Positions 1 to 8,600 of a stretch of 38,855 bases of DNA are shown here, piece after piece. How positions within the stretch are numbered: position 1 is the stretch's first letter; each line of letters opens with the position of its first letter. This stretch comes from a virus. The notes under the pieces are model-generated. The model was not told the DNA's origin. It ran no database searches and saw only the letters and a list, made by a program, of their open reading frames with translations. Made by a program: the position numbers and the translations under genes. The stretch spans positions 1 through 38,855 of the IMG/VR virus record IMGVR_UViG_3300006868_000041. One strand, given 5' to 3'.

Positions 1-112
1 AGACTGCCCCAGCTTATCACACCACCGAGAAATTGTCAACCCCCCGATGTCAGAATTTCCAGAAATAAGACTTACAAAAATCACACTGATTCTGATAAAT
101 ACCTGCAATGAC

Positions 113-141
113 TTGACAGAAATGCTCTGTTAGATTATACT
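113..141 (+). promoter_or_regulatory. sigma70-type promoter upstream of first small gene
   Basis: TTGACA at 113-118 and TATACT at 136-141 are separated by 17 bases, a near-consensus bacterial sigma70 promoter. The predicted transcription start is about 148, just ahead of the ATG at 171. This looks like an early phage promoter read by host RNA polymerase. The assignment rests on sequence match only. Confidence 0.65.
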
Positions 142-170
142 ATAAAAGTCACTCAAATCCCCCCAAAGAT

Positions 171-344
171 ATGTCAGTTGCTTATCGCCAGGCACAGAAA
201 CAGCGTTATCGCATTACTCTTGAGCTTGATGTAATGCATGACTTCGACCCGCACCAGCTTGATTGGGAGAAACTCTTTGAGCTGGAACCGGCAGAGAAGG
301 TGACAGCTTATGTGGAGGACTTGAGCACACCGGACTTTTGGTGA
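171..344 (+). CDS. small hypothetical cyanophage-type protein, 57 aa
   Basis: This short frame starts at ATG 171 and ends at TGA 342-344, encoding 57 residues (starts MSVAYRQAQKQRYRITLELD, ends LSTPDFW). It is acidic overall in its second half and rich in Trp, Asp and Glu, with no membrane segment or signal peptide. It lies about 23 bases after the predicted start of a strong sigma70-type promoter, which supports expression. Codons end in C or G much more often than in the structural genes downstream. I believe similar small proteins occur in cyanophages and cyanobacteria, but I know of no function. No clear Shine-Dalgarno is visible. Confidence 0.6.
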   Translation: MSVAYRQAQKQRYRITLELDVMHDFDPHQLDWEKLFELEPAEKVTAYVEDLSTPDFW

Positions 345-433
345 GTTATAAACAGTGGGCCCTGTAAAGTGTTCTAGTAGTATAAGGGACGCAATCGGAC
401 GGACCCACTGACACCTCACCGATTGAATCTCAA

Positions 434-471
434 GATCAGATCTGATCATCAGTCAACGTTAATCATCAGTC
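434..471. promoter_or_regulatory. palindrome plus direct repeats ahead of a start codon (possible operator)
   Basis: GATCAGATCTGATC at 434-447 is a perfect 14-base palindrome containing three GATC sites. It runs into two exact copies of ATCATCAGTC at 445-454 and 462-471, 17 bases apart, the second ending two bases before the ATG at 474. The arrangement looks like a protein-binding site controlling the next gene, but function is inferred. Confidence 0.35.
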
Positions 472-473
472 TT

Positions 474-749
474 ATGACATCAACTTTGCAGTCTAATCTC
501 ACCGATACCACTTACAACGGGTGGGCGAATTATGAGACCTGGAACGTATCACTCTGGATCGGTAATGATGAGTTTCTTTATAACACTGCCAAGGCATGTG
601 TAAAGTACGTGAGTGATAACGAAACACCCTACGATAGGTTCGTTCGTTGTATGCACAATAACGAAGATTTCGTCACTGGTGATAACGTGCGTTGGGATGA
701 TGATAACATCGACCGTGATGAAATTATGGAGATGATGGAAGAACTCTGA
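474..749 (+). CDS. small conserved phage protein with NGWANYETWNVSLWI motif, 91 aa
   Basis: The N-terminal motif NGWANYETWNVSLWIGND (about residues 12-29) is a recognisable signature of a widespread small phage and bacterial family of unknown function (I recall it as DUF7249-like). The C-terminus is very acidic (RDEIMEMMEEL). The same frame stays open back to a TTG at 423, but ATG 474 puts the motif near the N-terminus as usual for the family and leaves the upstream palindrome and direct repeats outside the gene, so I chose 474. No strong Shine-Dalgarno is visible. Aromatic residues are abundant and no membrane segment is present. It is probably an early host-takeover or accessory protein, by position only. 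Confidence 0.65.
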   Translation: MTSTLQSNLTDTTYNGWANYETWNVSLWIGNDEFLYNTAKACVKYVSDNETPYDRFVRCMHNNEDFVTGDNVRWDDDNIDRDEIMEMMEEL

Positions 750-831
750 TCCGTCAGCTACCAGTCTAACAAATTGACCTGGAGATGTCAATAAACTCTC
801 TGTCAGTTCTTTACACTTTTCTCTCGTTATT

Positions 832-987
832 ATGTCTCGCGAAGTTGCACTCGGTCTTCTCCGTCAAGGTAACACTGGCAGTGAAATTCTGTCGATTCTG
901 GATGTGATCGTCTCTGATATTGAAGATGCTAATATTCAGGATTGTGCAGAGCATTATGCTGCTATCAGTGCTGATTTTGCGTTCTGA
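832..987 (+). CDS. small hypothetical protein, 51 aa
   Basis: ATG 832 to TGA 985-987 encodes 51 residues beginning MSREVALGLLRQGNTGSEIL and ending AAISADFAF. The composition suggests two short helices with an acidic middle (DVIVSDIEDAN). I recall similar small proteins in marine cyanophages with no assigned function. It sits in the GC-richer block of tiny genes and shares their C/G-ending codon preference. A TTGACC sequence at 774-779 might be a -35 element, but no good -10 follows at the right distance, so its promoter is not clear. It may be read through from the upstream gene. Confidence 0.55.
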   Translation: MSREVALGLLRQGNTGSEILSILDVIVSDIEDANIQDCAEHYAAISADFAF

Positions 988-1009
988 TTGATAGTTACCG
1001 TGCGGGGAG

Positions 1010-1038
1010 TTGACATCAGTCTCTTCCCGTATTATAAT
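1010..1038 (+). promoter_or_regulatory. perfect-consensus sigma70 promoter
   Basis: TTGACA at 1010-1015 and TATAAT at 1033-1038 are both exact consensus, with an ideal 17-base spacer. The predicted start is about 1045. No long reading frame follows before the intrinsic terminator at 1188-1209, so the promoter appears to serve a short transcript. Confidence 0.75.
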
Positions 1039-1150
1039 GAGTTTATATCAGTGAATGAGCAGTGTTTTGCGCGGTTCGTTGATATCGCCCGGCGGGCGTT
1101 GTCCCCGTATATAAAAATCCATCACTACCCTAACCTACAGAGGTGACAAA

Positions 1151-1174
1151 ATGCGAGCTAAATATAAAAACTGA
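1151..1174 (+). CDS. 7-codon micro-ORF MRAKYKN
   Basis: ATG 1151 to TGA 1172-1174 encodes the heptapeptide MRAKYKN. It is preceded by AGAGGTGA (1139-1146), one of the better Shine-Dalgarno sequences in this block, at good spacing. The stop codon lies 13 bases ahead of the terminator stem. It may be a leader peptide of an attenuator, a real basic micro-protein, or a chance frame. The ribosome site is the only positive evidence for translation. Confidence 0.3.
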   Translation: MRAKYKN

Positions 1175-1187
1175 AAAAAAATTTTGA

Positions 1188-1209
1188 GGGGCTGAGAAGT
1201 CCCTTTTTT
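1188..1209 (+). terminator. intrinsic terminator
   Basis: GGGGCT (1188-1193), loop GAGA, AGTCCC (1198-1203) forms a 6-bp stem with one G-U pair, followed by six T. Upstream A-rich sequence (1174-1181) can extend pairing with the T tract. It separates the GC-richer small-gene block from the AT-rich genes that follow. Confidence 0.75.
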
Positions 1210-1254
1210 AGTTTTTTATAAAATTTGATATATAATTTTAAGATGTAAAACAAA

Positions 1255-1500
1255 TTGAGTAAAAAAATTTCCGAAAAAATTTTTGAGGACCCTATGGAAA
1301 AAATATATCACATATATGCAAAGAATAAATGTATATTTCATTCATTAAAGGAAGAGGAGTTTCGAAGGACTTGGAATCAATTGAATAGTATGGTAGGATT
1401 AATGAAGACAGATTATACAACGGAAGATTTAAGTTATGAGGAGGCTGTATTTTTAAGTGAACATGGTGGAGGAGGATCTTTCGAATCACCTTCGTATTGA
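1255..1500 (+). CDS. small conserved cyanophage protein, 81 aa
   Basis: The frame encodes a charged protein with the stretch EKIYHIYAKNKCIFHSLKEE near the middle and an acidic C-terminal half ending in a Gly/Ser-rich tail (HGGGGSFESPSY). Similar sequences are, to my recollection, frequent in marine T4-like phages, without a function. There are two possible starts. TTG 1255 gives a typical MSKKISEKIF beginning, but its upstream signal is weak. ATG 1294 has GAGGA at 1285-1289 close in front and gives 68 residues. A TATAAT at 1231-1236 lies in the right place for a -10 element, though no good -35 accompanies it. I give the longer form with moderate confidence in the start. Confidence 0.6.
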   Translation: MSKKISEKIFEDPMEKIYHIYAKNKCIFHSLKEEEFRRTWNQLNSMVGLMKTDYTTEDLSYEEAVFLSEHGGGGSFESPSY

Positions 1501-1512
1501 CGCCCTTGGGTA

Positions 1513-1541
1513 TTGACTGAACATATATAATCTGTTAGAAT
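1513..1541 (+). promoter_or_regulatory. sigma70-type promoter for the glycosyltransferase gene
   Basis: TTGACT (1513-1518) and TAGAAT (1536-1541) are 17 bases apart, each one mismatch from consensus. The predicted start near 1548 leaves a short leader before ATG 1565. A TATAAT at 1526-1531 is too close to this -35 to be its partner. Confidence 0.5.
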
Positions 1542-1564
1542 TGAACTGAAAGTTTATTTCCATT

Positions 1565-2335
1565 ATGGCAAAAGGATTTACTGTAAAAACTGTAGCACCA
1601 AAGAAGGAATCAAAACCTGATTTTGACATTCCTGCGATTAAGGAACGTATGAAAGGGAAGACGATTGTATTTTGTCTTCCAGGAAGGGGATGTTCATATA
1701 TCTTTCTGAAGAACTTTGTACAACTATGTTTTGATATGGTACAGAATGGTATGGCCATTCAGATCAGTCAAGATTATAGTTCAATGGTTAACTTTGCACG
1801 TTGCAAGGTATTGGGAGCAAATGTACTTCGTGGACCAAAGCAAATTCCTTGGGATGGTAAGTTGGAGTATGACTATCAGTTATGGATTGATAGTGATATT
1901 GTATTTGACACTAACAAGTTCTGGCAGTTGTGTGATCTTGCATTATCTGAAGATGGCACAGAACGAGAGATTACTGCTGGGTGGTATGCCACAGAGGATG
2001 GTCAAACTACATCTGTCGCACACTGGTTAGAAGAGGATGATTTCCGTAAGAATGGTGGAGTGATGAATCACGAAACTGTCGAATCAATGTCCAAGCGTAA
2101 GAAGCCATTCACGGTGGACTACACAGGATTTGGATGGGTATTGATTAAGAAGGGAGTTTTTGAGAATCTTGAGTATCCATGGTTTGCACCGAAGATGCAA
2201 GTCTTTGAATCTGGAAATGTACAAGACATGTGTGGTGAGGATGTCTCATTCTGTCTTGATGCAAAGGATGAAGGATTTGAGATTTGGTGTGATCCTCGAA
2301 TTCGTGTTGGACATGAAAAAACTCGTATTATTTGA
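1565..2335 (+). CDS. glycosyltransferase, GT-A fold (family 2-like), 256 aa
   Basis: This is probably a soluble nucleotide-sugar glycosyltransferase. The key motif is LWIDSDIVF with D109-x-D111, the DxD that holds the metal and sugar nucleotide in GT-A enzymes. Further on, GEDVSFCLDAKDEG (residues 224-237) and a late histidine (H250 in VGHEKT) match the usual catalytic ED and C-terminal His of this fold. An IVFCLPGRG segment near residue 34 fits the first beta strand and nucleotide loop. Length is normal for a single-domain enzyme, and no signal peptide or membrane segment is visible. It has its own promoter just upstream and lies ahead of the tail genes, so virion protein glycosylation or modification of host surface sugars are both possible. 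The acceptor and sugar cannot be predicted. Confidence 0.8.
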   Translation: MAKGFTVKTVAPKKESKPDFDIPAIKERMKGKTIVFCLPGRGCSYIFLKNFVQLCFDMVQNGMAIQISQDYSSMVNFARCKVLGANVLRGPKQIPWDGKLEYDYQLWIDSDIVFDTNKFWQLCDLALSEDGTEREITAGWYATEDGQTTSVAHWLEEDDFRKNGGVMNHETVESMSKRKKPFTVDYTGFGWVLIKKGVFENLEYPWFAPKMQVFESGNVQDMCGEDVSFCLDAKDEGFEIWCDPRIRVGHEKTRII

Positions 2336-2359
2336 TTTTTATTTACAGGAGAAAGTATT

Positions 2360-2494
2360 ATGGCAATGATGAAAGGTGGTTCTTATGTTGAAGGTAAGCC
2401 TAAAAAAACTCGTCAAGGCTCGTCTCAATATACTAAACTCGCAGCGTCTTCTCGTAATGGTAAAAAGAAGAGGTATAGGGGTCAAGGAAAATGA
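2360..2494 (+). CDS. small basic conserved protein, 44 aa
   Basis: ATG 2360 to TGA 2492-2494 encodes 44 residues, rich in Lys, Arg, Gly and Ser, starting MAMMKGGSYVEGKPKKTRQG and ending KKKRYRGQGK. AGGAGA at about 2347-2352 is a good Shine-Dalgarno. Its stop overlaps the next start in ATGA (2491-2494), so the two genes are likely translationally coupled. The strong positive charge suggests nucleic-acid or capsid/tail contact, but this is inference. I believe close relatives are common in cyanophages at this place, without assigned function. Confidence 0.65.
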   Translation: MAMMKGGSYVEGKPKKTRQGSSQYTKLAASSRNGKKKRYRGQGK

Positions 2495-3255
2495 GTGAGT
2501 TAATTGTAAATCTACCTGCACAAAAAGTATGGGTTCGTAAGGAATACTTACGTGATTTACAAGATGGACATGGTGAATTTGTAGAAGGCGTTTGGGTATC
2601 GGCAAAGTCCATACCTGGACGCACTTTTTATTTTGAGACTTATTTACCAGAGTATGCGGCAATGTTTGATAAATTGCCTATCAGTGCCTTCTGTAGTCGC
2701 CCTGAGCTGCCTTCTCCTGACCTTGACTTACCCAACCTTCAGTTTTGGAATTGTATGGATTATGGAGTCACTAATATTCATAAGCAATTTACTGGTTCAA
2801 TGCGTTGGGAAATTAGAACAAGGAATTTTGGATCACTTAATGGGTCATATATTTGCACTTTAGACAATTATCATCATAGTGCGAATGAGATTGACTACAG
2901 TACAAGTGAGATTCCACAGGAACATAAGTCATTTAACCTCATTGAACTTGAAAATGGGCAATATGCACTATATCCAAACAACCGTTGTCGCATTTATGAC
3001 ATCTCATTAACACCATCAGAAGCTAAAATACCTGATTTTAAGGTATCTACGGAGTATTATGAGGTCGAAAATGATATTGACTGGGGTCGATTAGGTGATA
3101 CTGATGAATATTTTTGGGAAACACCCGAAGAAAAGTTAAAAAAAGAAGTAGAAATGCTTGAAAATGGTCCAATTTCTTGTGGCCCGGGTCATTTTACTCA
3201 AGGATATGGATTTTTTGGAAAAACAAATCAAAATAATTCAGAATCTCAAAAATAA
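2491..3255 (+). CDS. conserved hypothetical protein upstream of gp25, 254 aa
   Basis: I do not recognise a functional domain. The protein starts MSELIVNLPAQKVWVRKEYL and is rich in aromatic residues, with a pattern of short beta-like stretches through residue ~175. An acidic, probably helical segment follows (EKLKKEVEMLENG, around residues 213-225), and the tail is Gly/Gln/Asn-rich. There is no signal peptide or membrane segment. It is coupled by a 4-base overlap to the 44-aa basic gene and precedes the first late-promoter-like element of the baseplate cluster. A role in virion assembly or virus-specific regulation is possible but not shown. Confidence 0.6.
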   Translation: MSELIVNLPAQKVWVRKEYLRDLQDGHGEFVEGVWVSAKSIPGRTFYFETYLPEYAAMFDKLPISAFCSRPELPSPDLDLPNLQFWNCMDYGVTNIHKQFTGSMRWEIRTRNFGSLNGSYICTLDNYHHSANEIDYSTSEIPQEHKSFNLIELENGQYALYPNNRCRIYDISLTPSEAKIPDFKVSTEYYEVENDIDWGRLGDTDEYFWETPEEKLKKEVEMLENGPISCGPGHFTQGYGFFGKTNQNNSESQK

Positions 3256-3269
3256 CTCAATAAATCCTT

Positions 3270-3277
3270 AATAAATA
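3270..3277 (+). promoter_or_regulatory. T4-like late promoter element before gp25
   Basis: AATAAATA at 3270-3277 differs by one base from the T4 late consensus TATAAATA and lies 31 bases before the gp25 ATG. Similar elements recur before other structural genes in this window. Confidence 0.45.
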
Positions 3278-3308
3278 AGGTAAGATTTGCTGTAAAAACA
3301 ACAAAAAA

Positions 3309-3719
3309 ATGCCATTAGAACGGGTCAGTCGGGGATTTAAGGATGTGAGTTTGGCTTTTTCGCCAAATCCAGTCACTAATGACTTGATTGTACTCAATAA
3401 TGAAAGAGCAATTGCAAGATCTATTCGTAATCTAATATTTACACAAACTGGGGAAAAATTTTTCAATCCAGATCTTGGCACTCATACATTAAATCCAAAT
3501 TTTCCACTATTTGAAATCATTGATAATATCAATGCGACCGAATTTAGGGAAAATCTTCTCAATTTGATACAAAATTATGAACCAAGGGTTTCTGTTATAA
3601 ATGTATTAGTAGAACCTGATTGGGATAATAATGGATATAATATTACAATTTCATACAGAATCATAGGAGCAGATATTGTTCCGCAGCAATTAGAATTTGC
3701 AATTTTACCAACAAGATAA
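3309..3719 (+). CDS. gp25: baseplate wedge subunit gp25
   Basis: This is a homologue of T4 gp25, the small wedge protein that sits at the base of the tail sheath and starts sheath assembly. The 136 residues match the family length (T4: 132). It contains the RSIRNLIFTQTGEKFFNPDLG stretch typical of the gpW/gp25 family and the conserved E-P-R motif at residues 91-93 (NYEPRVSV), which is the hallmark of the gp25 fold. It is followed after nine bases by gp6, its direct partner in the wedge core. A late-promoter-like element lies ahead. No oddities are seen. Confidence 0.93.
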   Translation: MPLERVSRGFKDVSLAFSPNPVTNDLIVLNNERAIARSIRNLIFTQTGEKFFNPDLGTHTLNPNFPLFEIIDNINATEFRENLLNLIQNYEPRVSVINVLVEPDWDNNGYNITISYRIIGADIVPQQLEFAILPTR

Positions 3720-3728
3720 GTGCTTTAA

Positions 3729-5657
3729 ATGGCCCTCCAAAATTTTACTGGTCTAGATTTTGACCAAATAAAAACAACACTTATAGATTACATAAGATCA
3801 AATTCCAATTTTACGGATTATGATTTTGAGGGATCTAATCTATCGACAATTATTGATCTGTTAGCATATAACACCTATATTACTTCATATAATGCCAATA
3901 TGGTATCAAATGAGGTATTTTTGGATAGTGCGACATTGAGAGAAAATGTTGTTTCACTTGCTAGAAATATTGGATATGTCCCAAGATCAAAGAAAGCTTC
4001 TAAAACAAATATAAATTTTTCAGTTGATACTACGTTAATATCACCAAAACCAACATCTTTGTTACTGAATAAAGGTGTGGTTGCAGTATCACAGAATCAA
4101 TTTGCAAATCAATCATTTACTTTTATAATTCCTGAAGATGTAACGGTTCCAGTAATAGATAACACTGCAAGATTTGATAATATTGAAATTTTTGAAGGCA
4201 CATTACTTAAGCAATCTTTTACAGTAAATTATAGAAATCTCAAACAAAGATTTATATTACCAAATACGGGAATTGATATTGACACCTTGAGAGTAAAGGT
4301 AAGATCTAGTGAATCATCTAGTGTTGCGACAACTTATTATAAAAAGGATAATCTTTTTGATAATAATTTGAATAGCGTTTTAAATGAAGAATCGACCATA
4401 TTTTTCCTTCAAGAAGTAGAAGGTGAGCAATATGAATTAATATTTGGCGATGGTGTATTTGGTAAAAAACTTGAAGATGGAAGTATTATAGATGTTACAT
4501 ATGCAGTAACATCTGGAGAATCTGCAAATGGTGTTAGTAATCTTGATTTTAGTGGAAAGTTATCTTATGTAAGAAATTCTATAGATTATACAGTTGTAAG
4601 TGGAATTAGTTTTTTAACTTTAGATAATGTTACTACTGGTGGGGAATCTATCGAAAGTGTAGATTCTATTAGAAAATATGCTCCTCAAATATATTCAACT
4701 CAAAATAGAGCTTTAACTGCATCAGACTATGAAACTTTAATACCAAGAAAAATTTATACTGAAGCAGAATCAGTATCAGTATTTGGTGGTGAAGATCTTG
4801 TTCCACCACAATATGGAAAAGTTTTTATCAGTATAAAACCAAGAACTGGAGATTTTGTTCCCAATTCAATTAAACAAAATATCAAAAATCAACTTAGAAG
4901 TTATGCAGTAGCAGGAATTGTCCCTGAAATTTTAGATTTAAAATATCTTTTCCTTGAAACAGATAGTAAAATTTATTATAATCCAAATTTAGTTGAAAGT
5001 TCTAGTTTTTTATCATCATTAATCCAGTCAAATATCAATAAGTACGGAGAATCTGCAGAGTTAAATAGATATGGTGCAAGATTCAAATATAGTAAATTTT
5101 TAGGTATTATTGATCAAAGCCATGAAGCAGTTTCATCTAATATTACAAGTGTTAAGATGAGAAGAGACTTAGGTCTTGCTATTAATTCATTTGCCGAATA
5201 TACAATTGACTTTGGAAATGAATTTCACATTCAATCTATGAATGGTTTCAATATTAAGTCAAGTGCTTTTAGAGTTTTAAATATTTCTGATGATGTTTAT
5301 CTTTATGATGTTCCATCTACAAATAGAACAACTGGAACAATTTCTTTATATTCTGGCAAATTCACTGATCCGGTTATAAGAAGAAGAAATGTTGGTACAA
5401 TTGACTATATGAAAGGCAGAATTACTCTTAGACCTATTAACATAGTTTCTGGAAAGAGTAAAAATGATCAACAAATTATGGAAATTACTGCTTGCCCACA
5501 CTCCAATGATGTTATAGGACTACAGGACTTGTTTATTCAACTAGATAGAGTTGATGTTGAAATGATTGCCGATCCAATTTCTTCTGGAAATGATCTTTCT
5601 GGTTCAACATTTACTTCATCATCTAGTTATGTAAACGTAAACAATAATCCATATTAA
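3729..5657 (+). CDS. gp6: baseplate wedge subunit gp6 (baseplate J family)
   Basis: This is a homologue of T4 gp6, which forms the dimeric ring joining the wedges around the hub. The length of 642 residues is close to T4 gp6 (660). The N-terminus (FTGLDFDQIKTTLIDYIRSN and the following LLAYNTYITSYNANMVSNEVFL) is typical of the baseplate J-like family. The middle carries the ALTASDYETLIPRKIYTEAES stretch that marks gp6/J proteins, and the C-terminal part is beta-rich and ends in a Ser/Asn tail. It lies directly between gp25 and the gp7-like gene, as gp6 precedes gp7 in T4. The gene continues into the next with only 12 bases between. Confidence 0.92.
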   Translation: MALQNFTGLDFDQIKTTLIDYIRSNSNFTDYDFEGSNLSTIIDLLAYNTYITSYNANMVSNEVFLDSATLRENVVSLARNIGYVPRSKKASKTNINFSVDTTLISPKPTSLLLNKGVVAVSQNQFANQSFTFIIPEDVTVPVIDNTARFDNIEIFEGTLLKQSFTVNYRNLKQRFILPNTGIDIDTLRVKVRSSESSSVATTYYKKDNLFDNNLNSVLNEESTIFFLQEVEGEQYELIFGDGVFGKKLEDGSIIDVTYAVTSGESANGVSNLDFSGKLSYVRNSIDYTVVSGISFLTLDNVTTGGESIESVDSIRKYAPQIYSTQNRALTASDYETLIPRKIYTEAESVSVFGGEDLVPPQYGKVFISIKPRTGDFVPNSIKQNIKNQLRSYAVAGIVPEILDLKYLFLETDSKIYYNPNLVESSSFLSSLIQSNINKYGESAELNRYGARFKYSKFLGIIDQSHEAVSSNITSVKMRRDLGLAINSFAEYTIDFGNEFHIQSMNGFNIKSSAFRVLNISDDVYLYDVPSTNRTTGTISLYSGKFTDPVIRRRNVGTIDYMKGRITLRPINIVSGKSKNDQQIMEITACPHSNDVIGLQDLFIQLDRVDVEMIADPISSGNDLSGSTFTSSSSYVNVNNNPY

Positions 5658-5669
5658 TAGAAAAAAACA

Positions 5670-8600
5670 ATGGCAGAACAAAGAGTTAAGGTTAGTCAAA
5701 TTGTTTCTAATCAACTTCCCGAATATGTAAGACTACAATATCCACAATTTGTTCAATTTTTGACGCAGTATTATCAGGGTCAGGAATATCCAGGAGCTCC
5801 TCTTGACTTAATACAAAATATAGATTCATATATTAAAATAAATGAGAATGGAAATACTGTTGGTTTTACGTCTCTTTCTAATGATATTGATGTTATTGAC
5901 AATTCCATTCAAGTAGATAATACTAGTGGATTTCCTGAAAAATATGGATTATTAAAAATTAATGATGAAATTATCACATATTCTGGAACAACTTCAACTT
6001 CATTTACTGGTTGTGTACGTGGATTTAGTGGTATTACTTCATTTACATCATCAGACAATATAGAAGATCTTGTATTTTCAAATTCAGAGGCATCTTCACA
6101 TTCTGAGGGCGATAATGTTGAGAATTTAAGTAGATTATTCTTACAAGAATTTTTTAAAAAGATAAAAAAACAATATCTATATGGACTAGGTGATCAAAAA
6201 TTAACGGATAATTTAAATAAATCCCAATTTATCAGGAGTGCGAAAGATTTTTATTCAATAAAAGGAACTGATGCTTCGTTTAAAATTCTTTTTAAAGCAC
6301 TTTTTGGCGAAAACGTTGAAATAGTTAGGCCATCGGACTATGTTATTTCACCTTCAAATGCCATTTATCAAAAAACAAAGGATTTAGTAGCAGAATTTAT
6401 ATCTGGAGATCCATATGATTTAGTTAATAAAACTCTTTATCAAAGTGGTGATGAAAATATACCGGAAGCATATTCGCCAGTTTCAAATGTAGAGAAAATA
6501 TCTACTGGTTCATTAAATAAGGATTATTATCGAATAACCATAGATGGTTCTTATCTCAAAAAAGAGGGATCAAATACAGAATCAATATATGATAATTTTT
6601 CAATACACCCAAAAACAAAATGTATTGGTGAGATTGGTATTGGACAAACATTCATAGATGTTGACTCTACAGTAGGATTTCCAAATTCTGGCTCTTTAGA
6701 TGTTGTATATAATGATTTCACTACGGATACTATCACATATTCAAACAAGACAATTAATCAATTTTTGGATGTATCAGTAATATCTAAAAGAATTTTAGAT
6801 GGTTCTGATATAGATTATTCATCCTTTGCATATTCTGCTGGATTAGGTAGAACTGATGGGATTAAATTAAGAATAAGATCGGTGATAGGTGGATATAATA
6901 TTCCAAAAGTAACTTATCAACAAAATATTGGTTCTAAGATAAAAATAAAATCTTTAGGAAAAATTGGCAATAAACTTAAAGAAAATAATTGGATATTTAA
7001 CAATTCCCAATCATATAATGTGGAGTCTTTGGAATTAATTGACTCTAGAAATTTCGTTTATAGATTAACAACTATTGATGATAATATTCTAAGAGTTGGC
7101 GATACTTTGAGATTAAAATCACTAAATGATGTATTTTTAACTGATGATTTTACAGTTACAACGATAATTAATAATAAAATTTCTTTAATACGTGGAAGTG
7201 ACGTTGAAAATCCCAACGGAATAGTAAGTGTTAATAGAATTTTAAATAAAGTTAAAACTAATATACACCCACAACTTAGTAAATTTACTGCAAATGTTCA
7301 AAATGTTTATATCGATAATGATGATGATAGTGTTTTAGTAGCTTCAAATTCTTTGCCGTATTTTGAGTCACCTACAAATCCAGATATTCAAAAAATAATT
7401 CTTTCTGGTTTAGTTGCAAATAATCAAACTACACTTAAAGTTACTGAAGATTTTGATCATAATTTTTTCACTGGAGATTCAATTTATTATACTCCAAATA
7501 AAGATAATAATGGTAATGTGATTAGTAAAATTTTTGATGAAGGTTTATATTTTGTTCATAGAGTTGATTCTAATAATGTAAAGTTGGCAAAAAGTGGATC
7601 TGATTTATATAACGAAAAATATGTTACAATTGATGATCTTTCCGGAAAAGCAAACGTAGATATTACTAATCATATTATAGAAAAATATGCATTTAATGGG
7701 AAGATTATTGAGCCGCAAAAATTAATCAGAAAAATTCCCAATATCCATAATCAGAGAGATGATGAAGTAAATGAAAAGTCACTTGCCACTAAAGCAGGGG
7801 CTACTGGAATTTTTATAAATGGTGTTGAAATTTTAAATTATAAGTCTCATAGTTATGTGCATTATGGAGAAATTGAAGAAATTAATCTTACCTCCCCTGG
7901 TTTTGGATACGATGTGATTAACCCACCACTATTATCAATTTCAGATTCTGTTGGTAGTGGAGCCACTGGAGTCTGTGGCGTGAAAGGAAACTTTGTAGAT
8001 ATTGATTTAATCGATGGGGGATTTGATTATCTTGATATTCCATCTATTCAAATAACCGGTGGAAATGGAAAATCAGCCAAAGCATCTGCAAATACAACGT
8101 TTGTAGATCATACACTCTCATTTGATTCCTCCAATCTACTCGACATTTCTGTAGATTTTGAATTGAGATCTGGTTTTGGTGGAATTTCAACTGAAACATC
8201 AAAAATTGGATTTTCAACATATCATAGATTTAAGAATGGAGAATCTGTAGTATATAAAACTCTTGGAGGAAATGCAGTCACAGGATTGTCAACGGATTCA
8301 ACATATTATGTAAATGTAGTTAATGATTATGATATAAAGTTACATTTATCTAAAGGAGATGCATTAGCATCCTCTGGAACTGGTATTAATACAATTTCTT
8401 TATCGGATTTTGGAACGGGTAATCATTCTTTTACTGCAATACCAAAACTATCAGTTTCTTCAATAAGAATTATTGATCCTGGATTTGATTATGAAAATAA
8501 AAAGAGAATGTGTTCATCAGCGGGTATTAATACTTCCATCAATACGATAGATATACTAAATCATGGGTATAAAACTGGCGAAATAATTAGATATTCTTTT

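Larger units (their letters stand above)
1045..1209 (+). ncRNA. candidate small RNA / leader transcript
   Basis: A perfect promoter (1010-1038) and an intrinsic terminator (1188-1209) bracket about 165 bases with no gene longer than a few codons. The interval holds a GC-rich hairpin, CGCCC-GGC-GGGCG, at about 1088-1100 in otherwise AT-rich surroundings, and a 7-codon frame with a good Shine-Dalgarno at 1151. It may be a noncoding regulatory RNA, a transcript for a micro-peptide, or an attenuating leader for the gene at 1255. No known RNA family is recognised. The boundaries are estimates. Confidence 0.4.

Noticed and set aside
344-473. tRNA or other structured RNA between the first two small genes
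   Set aside because: No cloverleaf, T-loop sequence or CCA end is visible; the only structure is the short palindrome and the direct repeats.
174-791. Minus-strand frames in the small-gene block
   Set aside because: They run opposite to genes with good promoters or a family motif, and have no recognisable sequence or initiation signals of their own.
1055-1146. Alternative frame starting GTG near 1051 with about 31 codons across the hairpin
   Set aside because: It lacks a ribosome site, its start is weak, and the GC-rich hairpin better explains the composition.
1526-1531. TATAAT at 1526-1531 as -10 for the glycosyltransferase promoter
   Set aside because: It lies only seven bases behind TTGACT and has no other acceptable -35; TAGAAT at 1536 has the correct 17-base spacing.
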